Below are positions 43,760 through 51,096 of a stretch of 55,027 nucleotides of DNA, in pieces. The translations under genes were made by a program, and so were the position numbers. Each line of letters begins with the position of its first letter. The stretch's first letter is position 1. This DNA is from a virus: IMG/VR virus record IMGVR_UViG_3300030116_003984, positions 1 to 55,027 of that record. One strand, written 5' to 3'. The notes beneath the pieces were generated by a model. The model made no database searches. It worked only from the letters and a program-made list of their open reading frames with translations, and was not told where the DNA came from.

Positions 43760-43856
43760 AAGACAAGCTAGAGTAGAAATAGCTGAGCAACTACTGATGT
43801 ATTTTTTTGTACTAGGTATGATATGCTCAATAATTTACAACCTCATAAACCACTAG
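43740..43856 (+). CDS. Single-span membrane micro-protein (38 aa)
   Basis: A basic N-terminus (MKAKKTKRQARVEIAEQLL) is followed by a hydrophobic segment (YFFVLGMICSIIYNLI). The stop at 43854-43856 lies three bases before the next ATG. Likely inner-membrane protein, function unknown. Confidence 0.45.
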   Translation: MKAKKTKRQARVEIAEQLLMYFFVLGMICSIIYNLINH

Positions 43857-43858
43857 AA

Positions 43859-44125
43859 ATGAACGACTTAACAAAGCAAGATGTAGAAAACTACATCAAG
43901 GAACTAGGATGCGAACCTAGACACAACACATGGGCGATAGCAGAAGCGTGTAACGAACTAGATTATCTATGGGATGACCTACCTAGTGCTGATGCACTAA
44001 TGAGGTTTATTCTAGGTAATGAGCCGATTAAAGGAATGTGGACACATTCGTACGGCTTTCATACTGCTTCTGGTAGAGCAATCGTAGAACAATTTACTAA
44101 CTATTACAATCAATACAATGAGTAG
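43859..44125 (+). CDS. Small protein of unknown function (88 aa)
   Basis: The ATG at 43859 (MNDLTKQDVENYIKELG) is chosen because it follows the upstream stop; a frame from 43823 would add 12 residues overlapping the membrane peptide. The protein is hydrophilic and alpha/beta. It overlaps the next gene by eight bases. No family recognised. Confidence 0.5.
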   Translation: MNDLTKQDVENYIKELGCEPRHNTWAIAEACNELDYLWDDLPSADALMRFILGNEPIKGMWTHSYGFHTASGRAIVEQFTNYYNQYNE

Positions 44126-44345
44126 AACACAACACGGAACATACTCGGAAAAGATAAACGACAACATACTAGAGATAGAGTATGAGTATTACTATGCACC
44201 TGCTACACACTACGACCAAGAAGAAGAAAGCGTAGATGTAACCAAGGTACTAGCTAACGGAAATGATATAACTGATTTCTATTGGGATTTCTTTGATACA
44301 GAGATAATGCACGATAGAATACTAGATTATTGCAGAGGTAACTAA
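44118..44345 (+). CDS. Small acidic protein of unknown function (75 aa)
   Basis: The sequence is acidic and Tyr-rich (EIEYEYYYAPATHYDQEEES). It overlaps the previous gene. The fold is not recognised, but the 'yyyaPat.yDqe...v.v..V..nG.DItd' pattern recurs in short phage proteins. Confidence 0.5.
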   Translation: MSRTQHGTYSEKINDNILEIEYEYYYAPATHYDQEEESVDVTKVLANGNDITDFYWDFFDTEIMHDRILDYCRGN

Positions 44346-44365
44346 CAAATTAAAACTAAATTAAA

Positions 44366-44572
44366 ATGGAACAGATTAACTTTATGAAAATGTTTATGGC
44401 TATGACAGATATAGCTAGTGAAACTAGAGAACAAAAACTTGCTAACAGAGAGCGTATTGTATTTGCAACGCACGGAATAATCAAGCCAAAAGATTGGGAT
44501 ACTCTACCTATGGAGGAGAGAGAGTCAAGAATAGATAATATGCTAGAAGCAACTAAAGATATTACGAAATGA
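44366..44572 (+). CDS. Small helical protein of unknown function (68 aa)
   Basis: It starts MEQINFMKMFMAMTDIASET and consists of charged helices. Its stop overlaps the next start (ATGA). No family recognised. Confidence 0.45.
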   Translation: MEQINFMKMFMAMTDIASETREQKLANRERIVFATHGIIKPKDWDTLPMEERESRIDNMLEATKDITK

Positions 44573-44937
44573 AAGACAATAAACGAACAACAAAGCAAGT
44601 AATAGCAGAACAACAAGCTATCAATAGAAAGCTATGGGCAAAAGAAAATGGTAGATTACATCACGTTGACGCTAATAAACTAATAGCAGAATTTATGGGA
44701 TTACATCCTTTGAGTAGGGCGAGTTTTATTTCAGATAAAAATCAAGAATATTATGAAAGTTTATCAGAACTAAAATACCACACCTCTTGGGATTGGCTTA
44801 TGCCTGTAATAGAAAACATAGACCACTTACAGCACGAACCTGTTGTGTCTATTGAAAACGCTTTAGCCACAAGGAGTATAGATGACACCTATAAATCAGT
44901 AGTGGAATTTATTAAACAATACAACAATGAAGATTAG
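44569..44937 (+). CDS. Phage protein of unknown function (122 aa)
   Basis: The centre contains LIAEFMGLHPL and HTSWDWLMPVIENIDHL, the pattern of a small family of phage proteins in which a 'yd.sWd.lmpv..ki' segment is conserved. Its role is unknown. It overlaps the next gene by 11 bases. Confidence 0.5.
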   Translation: MKDNKRTTKQVIAEQQAINRKLWAKENGRLHHVDANKLIAEFMGLHPLSRASFISDKNQEYYESLSELKYHTSWDWLMPVIENIDHLQHEPVVSIENALATRSIDDTYKSVVEFIKQYNNED

Positions 44938-45301
44938 ATTTGAATGGACAACTAGGGAGGCCTATCTCCTAGACAAACTAGAAAAGAATACGATAGGTAA
45001 ATTAAAAGAAGCAACAACAAAAGTTAAAACTAAATTTCAAAACATCATGAACAAACTAACAACAAAGACAATGACACCAAAACAATATGATGACTTGTGG
45101 GAATCAATCGAAGATAAGCTAGATGATTTGTATAACAACAACCCTGATAGCTACGACCTAGAAAATTACGACTTTAGATTAGAGGGTAATGAGATTTATC
45201 TAGAAGATATGACAATGGGGTACGACCATAACCACTCAGCACAAATGGTACTAAAGCTATTGGCAGAAGAAGGTATAATCAAAATAAAAAATAAAAAGTA
45301 A
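44927..45301 (+). CDS. Small protein of unknown function (124 aa)
   Basis: Lys- and Thr-rich in the first half and acidic in the second (DDLWESIEDKLDDLYNN). An in-frame Met near 45049 is an alternative start giving about 83 residues. The stop overlaps the next ATG. No family recognised. Confidence 0.45.
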   Translation: MKIRFEWTTREAYLLDKLEKNTIGKLKEATTKVKTKFQNIMNKLTTKTMTPKQYDDLWESIEDKLDDLYNNNPDSYDLENYDFRLEGNEIYLEDMTMGYDHNHSAQMVLKLLAEEGIIKIKNKK

Positions 45302-45693
45302 TGGGATACAGAAGTACAATAATTTTTGGGGTGGAGCAGAGCCACGCCCCAAAGCTAGATGATATATTGATAGAACACCAAATGTTTGCAGATTTAAGGG
45401 TATCTAAAATTTACCCTAATTACGAGATGGTTCAAGACGACCATGGAGATTCTAAATCTTGGAAGAAGGTGGGTGATGTGCAAATGGTTATTTATAGGTT
45501 TGAATACTTGAAGTGGTATGATGATTACCCAGAGGTCATGGCTATAACTAAATATCTAGAAAAACTACATGAAGAAACTGAAGACACTACATTCCTTGTT
45601 GGATTAGGAGAGGAAGGTGAGATACATTCAGAGATTGGCGATTGGTATAATTATGTAGACCACATATCTAAATTAGAAATACAAGATATATAA
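45301..45693 (+). CDS. MGYRS-type phage protein of unknown function (130 aa)
   Basis: It begins MGYRSTIIFGVE, an opening shared by many small phage proteins of unknown role, and continues as an alpha/beta domain with FEYLKWYDDYPEV and an acidic C-terminal half. No catalytic motif is apparent. Confidence 0.55.
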   Translation: MGYRSTIIFGVEQSHAPKLDDILIEHQMFADLRVSKIYPNYEMVQDDHGDSKSWKKVGDVQMVIYRFEYLKWYDDYPEVMAITKYLEKLHEETEDTTFLVGLGEEGEIHSEIGDWYNYVDHISKLEIQDI

Positions 45694-45696
45694 ATA

Positions 45697-46170
45697 ATGA
45701 ACATATTTTATTTACACGAAGACCCAGAGGTATGTGCATCATACTTCTATGACAAACACAAAGTCAAGATGATACTAGAGTCTGCTCAGATGCTATGCAC
45801 TGCACACCACCATTACGGCAGAGGGGAGCATGTACCTTACAAGAAGGCACACTACAACCACCCCTCTACCATATGGACTAGGGAGAGTACCCAACACTAC
45901 ACATGGCTTTGGCTACACATGATGGCTTTGGGTGAGGAGTATACTAGAAGGTATGGTAAGCAACACCTCACTATCATCAAGTGTGCAGATGCTTTGTGCG
46001 TACCTCCTAGCGATATGCCTAACACTACATTCGTTCCACCCCCTCAATGTATGCCTGATGAGTTCAAGCACGAGGATACTATTACTGCCTACTGGAATTA
46101 CTACGTGGGGGAAAAGCATAGCGTAGCAAACAAGAATGAACGAATATATTTCAAACCTTTTACAAGATGA
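45697..46170 (+). CDS. Pyrimidine-dimer DNA glycosylase-like protein (157 aa)
   Basis: The opening MNIFYLHEDPEVCASYFYDK, HKVKMILESAQMLCTAHH, NHPSTIWTRES, YTWLWLHMMALGEEYTRRYGK and HLTIIKC match the family of phage proteins related to T4 endonuclease V (pyrimidine-dimer glycosylase). Such enzymes cut the glycosyl bond at UV-induced dimers. Here the enzyme may protect phage DNA in sunlit water. The N-terminal residue differs from T4 DenV, whose catalytic Thr follows the initiator Met, so activity needs checking. Confidence 0.6.
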   Translation: MNIFYLHEDPEVCASYFYDKHKVKMILESAQMLCTAHHHYGRGEHVPYKKAHYNHPSTIWTRESTQHYTWLWLHMMALGEEYTRRYGKQHLTIIKCADALCVPPSDMPNTTFVPPPQCMPDEFKHEDTITAYWNYYVGEKHSVANKNERIYFKPFTR

Positions 46171-46415
46171 GTAAACACAGAATACCAAACGAAAAATGGA
46201 TGGAGTTTGTTAGCGAAATAGCTACACAACTCACCGAACTAAACTTTCATGAAGACACCTTTATAGCTATTCAAAGTGATGATGCAGTAGATGAGGAATA
46301 CAAATTTACAGAAGATGCACAAGAGTTCTTCAATGAAAGATATGATGAAGTAGAAACACTACTAGAGAATATGCTAGATATAACTAACGATAAACCAGAG
46401 TATTATGAAGGATAA
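46167..46415 (+). CDS. Small acidic protein of unknown function (82 aa)
   Basis: The sequence is Glu/Asp-rich throughout with an aromatic start (NEKWMEFVSEIATQLTEL). It overlaps the glycosylase-like gene by four bases. No family recognised. Confidence 0.45.
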   Translation: MSKHRIPNEKWMEFVSEIATQLTELNFHEDTFIAIQSDDAVDEEYKFTEDAQEFFNERYDEVETLLENMLDITNDKPEYYEG

Positions 46416-46548
46416 TGAACCAACAATGAGAGATGGGGCTAGATTGTTTGCTATAATGCTAATTACAGAATTAAAAAAGCAAGGCCAACACAAGTCGGTA
46501 GAAATTGTTACAGAAACATTAAAAAAATTAAAGAAAAATGAAAGTTAA
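46405..46548 (+). CDS. Small protein of unknown function (47 aa)
   Basis: The frame encodes MKDNEPTMRDGARLFAIMLI followed by a Lys-rich helix. It overlaps both neighbours by 11 bases, continuing the compact operon. Confidence 0.4.
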   Translation: MKDNEPTMRDGARLFAIMLITELKKQGQHKSVEIVTETLKKLKKNES

Positions 46549-46798
46549 AATAATGCAAAGAAGCGTGTACCACAAGTACGCAGAAGTAGAAATAGACATA
46601 CCTGATATGGAGTGTAATGATATACACGAATACCTACTTGAAAATGAAAACCTATATACAGACAAGATAGATAAAGCAATAGATGAAGCCGAATATGAAT
46701 ATGGAAGTGGTGTAGATGATTATACTGGTATGAATGAGCCAGAATCAGATTCTGAATGGAGGTTTGAGTATGGAGATAAATACGGAGGACACTTATGA
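46538..46798 (+). CDS. Small acidic protein of unknown function (86 aa)
   Basis: It begins MKVKIMQRSVYHKYAEVEID and ends with a Gly/Glu/Ser region. The 'Kv.i..r..y.k.aeveIdip......ei..yl.en' start is common in short phage proteins. No function known. Confidence 0.5.
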   Translation: MKVKIMQRSVYHKYAEVEIDIPDMECNDIHEYLLENENLYTDKIDKAIDEAEYEYGSGVDDYTGMNEPESDSEWRFEYGDKYGGHL

Positions 46799-46995
46799 TA
46801 AATTATACTGACACAGAGGTACATGAGATGTACCTAGATTGGTTCAACAACTTTTTATCTACTGGTAGATTTGCTGAACACTATGACCTATCAATGACAG
46901 AAGTAGAGAATGTTTTAGATAGGGGAAGAAAAATACAGGAACTAATAAATAAACAAATAGAAAATGGAAAAGAAGCACAGAACAAAGAAAGCTAA
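46795..46995 (+). CDS. Small phage protein of unknown function (66 aa)
   Basis: The core YLDWFNNFLSTGRFAEHYDL ... AENVL-like helix (EVENVLDRGRKIQELI) is typical of a small phage family (W.NdflT...fAe.ygls...A..ii..G). Role unknown. It overlaps its neighbours. Confidence 0.5.
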   Translation: MINYTDTEVHEMYLDWFNNFLSTGRFAEHYDLSMTEVENVLDRGRKIQELINKQIENGKEAQNKES

Positions 46996-47158
46996 CTGGA
47001 AGGTTTATAGAGATGAGGTTACTCATACGCTACGAACAATAGCTAAATGGATTGAAGACCCAAGGACACCAGACTATCATGATGAAGATTTGGATGTACT
47101 TTTGGATGAAGCTAAACATAATTACAAAATATATAAAAGAGAAAAAAATGGAGAATAA
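46964..47158 (+). CDS. Small basic protein of unknown function (64 aa)
   Basis: A Lys/Arg- and Asp-rich helical protein starting MEKKHRTKKANWKVYRDEVT. It overlaps the previous gene by 32 bases and the next by 11. No family recognised. Confidence 0.45.
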   Translation: MEKKHRTKKANWKVYRDEVTHTLRTIAKWIEDPRTPDYHDEDLDVLLDEAKHNYKIYKREKNGE

Positions 47159-47330
47159 AAAAGAAGTAAATCGTGAAGAATTGGAAGAATTGATTGGGGA
47201 ATGCAAGAGGTATCTTGTAGAGGCAATCATGTATATAGATGCTAACCCAGAGAAAACAAGTACCAATATGCATATATGGAGAGCAAGTCTTTGGAATAGT
47301 GGTTTAATGGAAGAAATAAAAGAATACTAA
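47148..47330 (+). CDS. Small helical protein of unknown function (60 aa)
   Basis: The ATG at 47148 (MENKKEVNREELEELIGECK) is preferred to an upstream in-frame ATG at 47052, which would overlap the previous gene by over 100 bases. The protein is acidic and helical. Confidence 0.45.
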   Translation: MENKKEVNREELEELIGECKRYLVEAIMYIDANPEKTSTNMHIWRASLWNSGLMEEIKEY

Positions 47331-47331
47331 T

Positions 47332-47592
47332 ATGAGATATATAGGAATTAAGACTGAATACAAGAAACCTTTTAACGAAGCTATAATGTATAAGATGTAT
47401 GAAGTAGACAACGGATTGAAGTATCTAGGTTCATGGAATGAAGAAGAGCTGATAAAGGATTTTGAACTCGACTACGAGGGAGAGATAGAAAACGGAGCGT
47501 TCTTTTCTAATGAAGAAGATATGGTCATGGTAATCAATGTAGATGATGTGTCAAGTAGAATAAAAGAGGAAATTAAATCACTTGCACATTAA
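47332..47592 (+). CDS. Small acidic protein of unknown function (86 aa)
   Basis: The start MRYIGIKTEYKKPFNEAIMY is followed by an acidic alpha/beta region (FELDYEGEIENGAFF, MVMVINVDDV). Last gene of the long early operon; the promoter for the recombination genes overlaps its end. Confidence 0.45.
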   Translation: MRYIGIKTEYKKPFNEAIMYKMYEVDNGLKYLGSWNEEELIKDFELDYEGEIENGAFFSNEEDMVMVINVDDVSSRIKEEIKSLAH

Positions 47593-47611
47593 AAAAATAT
47601 GTTTATATTTG
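47582..47611 (+). promoter_or_regulatory. Promoter for the recombination/replication genes
   Basis: TTG (47582-47584, in the end of the previous gene) is followed after 19 bp by TATATTTG (47604-47611), and the ATG of the next gene is at 47631. This fits the Bacteroidetes pattern and marks the change from short early genes to DNA-metabolism genes. Confidence 0.6.
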
Positions 47612-47630
47612 CAACCCACAACAACAAATT

Positions 47631-47822
47631 ATGATAAATAAAGATGATATTCATAAGAGGTTACTTGATATAGTAGCCAACCTGCCTGATAACAAAGAGA
47701 GCAGGTCTTTAGGTTTAATTATTTCTACAATAGGTTTAGCAATTACTATCGGTAAGTTAGAAGAATTGTCAGACCTATGTGAGAAACAAAGTAAAGATTA
47801 TATTAACCAGATAATAAATTAA
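47631..47822 (+). CDS. Small protein of unknown function (63 aa)
   Basis: It starts MINKDDIHKRLLDIVANLPD and has a moderately hydrophobic centre (GLIISTIGLAITIGKLEEL). It directly precedes the annealing-protein gene and may be functionally linked, but no family is recognised. Confidence 0.5.
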   Translation: MINKDDIHKRLLDIVANLPDNKESRSLGLIISTIGLAITIGKLEELSDLCEKQSKDYINQIIN

Positions 47823-47825
47823 TTT

Positions 47826-48419
47826 ATGAAAGACAACATGAAGATTTGGAAGAGTGTCGAGAAGACAAACCCCAAATACACAAAGGCAGTTAACTTTGGA
47901 AGAAAGTTCACAACGATTAACGCACAATATCAGATAATGACTGCAACAGAGCAGTTCGGCCCCTATGGAAAAGGATGGGGTGTTCGCAATGAAGAGTTCA
48001 AAATGATATGTGATGGCTTACTATCCTACCAAGCAGATATGTTTTGGAGAGATGAAGCAGGAGAAGTAAATCATTTCTCTATCAACTCATCAATAGGAAC
48101 TCATTCAAAAGCGGGTAAGCTAGACGAAGACTGCTACAAAAAAGTATCTACGGATGCGCTTACTAAAGGATTGTCCAAGCTAGGTTTTTCTGCTGATGTA
48201 TTCCTAGGTATGTGGGATGATAACAAGTATGTCGCACAAGTCAAAGAAGAGTTTTCTGAAAAGAAAAAACCATCCGCAAAGAAGAAGATGACAAAGGAGG
48301 TTATGGATGCCATGATGAAAGCAATAGAAGATGGTAAGTCTGATGTAGTTAAGGGCAGAATGTCTTCCTACACAATGACTAAAGCACAACAGGATAAACT
48401 AACTAAAGCACTAAAGTAA
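47826..48419 (+). CDS. Rad52-like single-strand annealing protein (197 aa)
   Basis: The segments AVNFGRKFTTINAQYQIMTA, TEQFGPYGKGWGVRNEEF, VSTDALTKGLSKLGFSADVF and FLGMWDDNKYV are typical of phage single-strand annealing proteins of the Rad52/Sak type; the 'DAltK.lskLGf.adVFlG' segment is the most diagnostic. A basic linker (KKKPSAKKKM) separates this core from a helical C-terminus. The protein would anneal complementary strands and cooperates with the exonuclease encoded next (stop/start overlap). Confidence 0.7.
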   Translation: MKDNMKIWKSVEKTNPKYTKAVNFGRKFTTINAQYQIMTATEQFGPYGKGWGVRNEEFKMICDGLLSYQADMFWRDEAGEVNHFSINSSIGTHSKAGKLDEDCYKKVSTDALTKGLSKLGFSADVFLGMWDDNKYVAQVKEEFSEKKKPSAKKKMTKEVMDAMMKAIEDGKSDVVKGRMSSYTMTKAQQDKLTKALK

Positions 48420-49198
48420 TGTTAACACAGGGAAATATTGAAGAAGAGATTATCAGACTTTCTGATGATGAAAGCTATTACGCTGATAATGAGTACATTA
48501 CAAACTCTATGTTGTCAAAACTAAACAAGAGTCCTCTTGAGCTGTATGCATACATGAATGGAGATTTGGATACAAACACACAAGCATTAAACTTTGGTAA
48601 AGCATTTCACACAGCCATACTAGAGCCAGAAAAAATGGAGAACGTTGCTGTATTTGATGGCAAGAGAAAGGTTGGTAAAGCATGGGATGTATTTCATGCA
48701 GAAAATCACGACAAGATAATACTCACTCAAGATGAGATGACTACACTTGAAAGTATGTTTGCTAGATTAAGCTCTAACCCTATGGCTTGTGAGCATATGA
48801 TGTTAGATGATAAATCAACTCAAACAGAGATAGTAAACATATGGGAGAATAATGGTTTGTATTGTAAAGGTAAAGCTGATATTGTAAACTACGACAAAGG
48901 AGTTATGGTTGACTTGAAGACCACATCAAACGCATCACCAAGAGAGTTTGAGAGAAGCGTTTACAAGTATGGTTATCACAGGCAGGCGGCCTACTACCTA
49001 GATGGATTTGGGTTAGAAAAGTTTACCATTGTTGCAATAGAAAAGAAGTTCCCATTTAACATGGGTGTCTACACTTTATCTGATGAAACAATACAGAAAG
49101 GTAGAGAGGAGATTGAGGACTTAATGAAAGAGTACCACACAAGATTTATTATTGAAGAATTTAACCCCGATGAGTATTGTTATTGGGAAACTATTTAA
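48419..49198 (+). CDS. PD-(D/E)XK recombination exonuclease, RecE/DUF3799-like (259 aa)
   Basis: The start has ITNSMLSKLNKSPLELYAYM, then NFGKAFHTAILEPE, both typical of RecE-type and DUF3799 nucleases. Metal-binding residues are visible in GKADIVNYDK (D154) and MVDLKTT (D165, K167), followed by YHRQAAYYLDG. It should digest one strand of double-stranded DNA to make substrate for the annealing protein encoded immediately upstream, as in the RecE/RecT and lambda Exo/Beta pairs. Confidence 0.8.
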   Translation: MLTQGNIEEEIIRLSDDESYYADNEYITNSMLSKLNKSPLELYAYMNGDLDTNTQALNFGKAFHTAILEPEKMENVAVFDGKRKVGKAWDVFHAENHDKIILTQDEMTTLESMFARLSSNPMACEHMMLDDKSTQTEIVNIWENNGLYCKGKADIVNYDKGVMVDLKTTSNASPREFERSVYKYGYHRQAAYYLDGFGLEKFTIVAIEKKFPFNMGVYTLSDETIQKGREEIEDLMKEYHTRFIIEEFNPDEYCYWETI

Positions 49199-49200
49199 AT

Positions 49201-49665
49201 ATGGATGATACGCTAACTGGCATACTCCGAGATGTCTGCATGGTTTTAGATGTAGATGTTTCGGATGTTATGGGAAAAACAAGAACAAGAGACCTGGTAG
49301 AAGCCAGGGTTATTTACGCTAATATAGCTAGGATGTACACATATCACACGCTTACAGATATTGGCAATACGATAGGTAAAGACCACTCGTCTATTGTGCA
49401 CTATGAAAAAACGCACAACGACCTATCAAAGTATGATAAAGAATATCAACAAAAAATTAGAGACTGCAAAGCTGTTGTAGTTCCTAGAAAAAAAATACAA
49501 GAGTCAAAGTTAAGGTGTTTGATTGATAGAGTTTATTACAGAAATCAGTTTTTACAAAATAGATTAGTAGATGCTTTACAAGAAAATGAAAAACTAAAAT
49601 CTCTAATTAAAGAAAAGTCTAATGCACTTAATGTTTTACAGGAAAGTTTTACACAAAGTTTGTAA
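49201..49665 (+). CDS. DnaA domain IV-like DNA-binding protein (154 aa)
   Basis: Residues 25-72 reproduce the DNA-binding domain of the replication initiator DnaA: the basic-loop helix RTRDLVEARVIYANIARMYT, TLTDIGNTIG and the signature DHSSIVHYEKTH (61-72). There is no AAA+ ATPase domain. The remaining 80 residues are a Lys/Leu/Glu coiled coil that could dimerise. It may bind DnaA boxes in the phage origin or titrate or divert host DnaA. The ATG at 49201 is chosen; an upstream TTG frame overlaps the exonuclease gene. Confidence 0.75.
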   Translation: MDDTLTGILRDVCMVLDVDVSDVMGKTRTRDLVEARVIYANIARMYTYHTLTDIGNTIGKDHSSIVHYEKTHNDLSKYDKEYQQKIRDCKAVVVPRKKIQESKLRCLIDRVYYRNQFLQNRLVDALQENEKLKSLIKEKSNALNVLQESFTQSL

Positions 49666-49918
49666 AGATAAAGACTTGAAAAGAGTTGATGTGGAGTTAC
49701 TGCTATTTGGCAGTGGCCTAGATTACTTTTCTCAAAACAATCTATTCAACCACTTTCCTGCTTCAAGAACAACAATCATACATAGTCTACAAAGACTTAC
49801 TGAAGAGGGTTACCTCAAGATTGTTAGACAAAGAAGCAAGCATAAGTCAAGATTATACAGAATTTCTGGAAAGTCCAGAAGAATAACAAATGAAATTTAT
49901 AACCAATTATCAAATTAA
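49622..49918 (+). CDS. Winged-helix DNA-binding protein (98 aa)
   Basis: The core runs NLFNHFPASRTTIIHSLQRL, EEGYLKIVRQRSKHKSRLYR: a recognition helix followed by a basic wing, as in MarR- or Phage_rep-type winged helices. It overlaps the DnaA-like gene by 44 bases, so both DNA-binding proteins are made together. It may be a transcription regulator or origin factor. An ATG at 49631 is an alternative start. Confidence 0.6.
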   Translation: MHLMFYRKVLHKVCKDKDLKRVDVELLLFGSGLDYFSQNNLFNHFPASRTTIIHSLQRLTEEGYLKIVRQRSKHKSRLYRISGKSRRITNEIYNQLSN

Positions 49919-49921
49919 ATT

Positions 49922-50197
49922 ATGTCAGACAAGAAAATTTATGTAGGAAACGGAACTGAAAAGTTCAACGGAGACTTAGTAGAGTTCTCTGTAAATTTAA
50001 GTAGAATTACAAAGGAGGCATCAGAGCACATCTTTGAATATAACGGAGAGAAGTTTATTAAACTTGTTGTAGCAAAGAAACAAGGCGGAGCTGATGACTA
50101 CGGAAAGACGCACTATGTAAAGGTGGACACCTTCAAACCAAAAGCACAAGCTGAACCAGCTGTGGTTGAGGAAGAAGAGGATGACTTACCTTTCTAG
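49922..50197 (+). CDS. Possible single-stranded DNA-binding protein (91 aa)
   Basis: The first 75 residues are a compact beta-rich domain (KIYVGNGTEKFNGDLVEFSV, EKFIKLVVAKKQGG). The end is an acidic tail, VEEEEDDLPF, closely resembling the DDDIPF tip by which bacterial and phage SSBs recruit partners. Its place between recombination and primase-helicase genes fits an SSB role. The OB fold itself is inferred, not evident. It is followed by an intrinsic terminator. Confidence 0.5.
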   Translation: MSDKKIYVGNGTEKFNGDLVEFSVNLSRITKEASEHIFEYNGEKFIKLVVAKKQGGADDYGKTHYVKVDTFKPKAQAEPAVVEEEEDDLPF

Positions 50198-50219
50198 TCA
50201 CTATGTTAATAATGTTAAT

Positions 50220-50243
50220 CGAGGGGTGAAAGCCCCTCGTTTT
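50220..50243 (+). terminator. Intrinsic terminator after the SSB-like gene
   Basis: CGAGGGG (50220-50226) and CCCCTCG (50233-50239) form a 7-bp stem around TGAAAG, followed by TTTT. It separates the recombination genes from the replication genes, or attenuates read-through. Confidence 0.8.
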
Positions 50244-50254
50244 AGCCCTTCATC

Positions 50255-50461
50255 ATGATAAAAAAAATTAAATATAGAGAGCCAAAAGAAAAGCTAGAGA
50301 TACCTAAAGTAATTAGAGAGGATATATCGTATTACCTAATGACTGGATGGGTTCATAGATATAGTCAAGATAGAGCTCTTGAATTACTAAATAGTAGGAG
50401 ATACTACACAAGAATATACGAATATGAAAACAGAGGAACTAATACAGAAGGTTGGGAATGA
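50255..50461 (+). CDS. Small basic protein of unknown function (68 aa)
   Basis: It starts MIKKIKYREPKEKLEIPKVI and contains an aromatic, basic helix region (ISYYLMTGWVHRYSQDRALE). It overlaps the next gene by 38 bases. No family recognised. Confidence 0.5.
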   Translation: MIKKIKYREPKEKLEIPKVIREDISYYLMTGWVHRYSQDRALELLNSRRYYTRIYEYENRGTNTEGWE

Positions 50462-50738
50462 GGTAATTGAATTACTCATATCAAAGAACAGGTCTTATGG
50501 AGACAGCGCTACTAATCCATGCAACATCTTTTCTAAAGGTAGTGCGATTGATAGCTTATGTGCAAGACTTGATGATAAGTTAATGAGGATAAAAAATAAA
50601 GGCATTAATGACGAAACAGAGGATACTGTACAGGATATAATAGGTTACCTTATATTGCTAAAGGTTGCCATGTTAAAGGATAAAGAATCTTATGAAAAGC
50701 TTTTAGAAAAACAAGGGTATAATTATGTCCAAGGATAA
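50424..50738 (+). CDS. DUF1599 / nucleotide-modification-associated domain 1 protein (104 aa)
   Basis: The sequence ISKNRSYGDSATNPCNIFSK, SLCARLDDKLMRIKNKG and ETEDTVQDIIGYLILLKVAM matches the DUF1599 family, also called nucleotide modification associated domain 1, found near genes for modified bases in phages. Structurally it is expected to be an all-alpha MazG-like domain. No base-modification enzyme is recognised in the window, so its role is open. Confidence 0.65.
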   Translation: MKTEELIQKVGNEVIELLISKNRSYGDSATNPCNIFSKGSAIDSLCARLDDKLMRIKNKGINDETEDTVQDIIGYLILLKVAMLKDKESYEKLLEKQGYNYVQG

Positions 50739-51096
50739 TTGTAAAGGATACGTTAGAATACCTAATGCCATAAAATGCGATAATAGATTAACCGCTATGG
50801 CTAGGCTTTTGTATGGTGATATTCTATCACTATCATCATCATCAGGTTGCTATGCAGGTAACAAATACTTTAGTAACACATACTCCTGCTCAATCAAAAC
50901 CATATCAAGAGCTATAAAGCAATTAGAAGAGTATGGATATATTCAAATAGAAAACAACAACAACTCCAAAAGATATATAATACCATTACTTAATACAGAG
51001 ACAAAAATGTCCAAGTACAAGGACAAAGGTGTCTCACATAATAAGAATAATAAAAAAGGTTTTATTAACGTAGATGGAGAACAAATTTATGTATAA
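50725..51096 (+). CDS. HTH replication protein (123 aa)
   Basis: The N-terminal part has the pattern RIPNAIKCDNRLTAMARLLY, GCYAGNKYFSNTYSCSIKTI and AIKQLEEYGYIQIE, the HTH_36/Phage_rep_O-type winged helix used by phage origin-binding proteins and replication loaders. The C-terminus is basic and Asn/Lys-rich. It overlaps the primase-helicase gene by one base, which suggests it helps recruit that enzyme. Confidence 0.65.
   Translation: MSKDNCKGYVRIPNAIKCDNRLTAMARLLYGDILSLSSSSGCYAGNKYFSNTYSCSIKTISRAIKQLEEYGYIQIENNNNSKRYIIPLLNTETKMSKYKDKGVSHNKNNKKGFINVDGEQIYV

Noticed and set aside
46055-46061. Other CTGATGA motifs (46055, 48462, 49080) as possible hammerheads
   Set aside because: All lie inside coding genes and lack a correctly placed stem II, GAAA box and complementary stems I and III.
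47052-47147. Upstream start for the 60-aa gene
   Set aside because: It would overlap the previous gene by over 100 bases and add a Met/Ile-rich segment that looks like an antiframe artefact.
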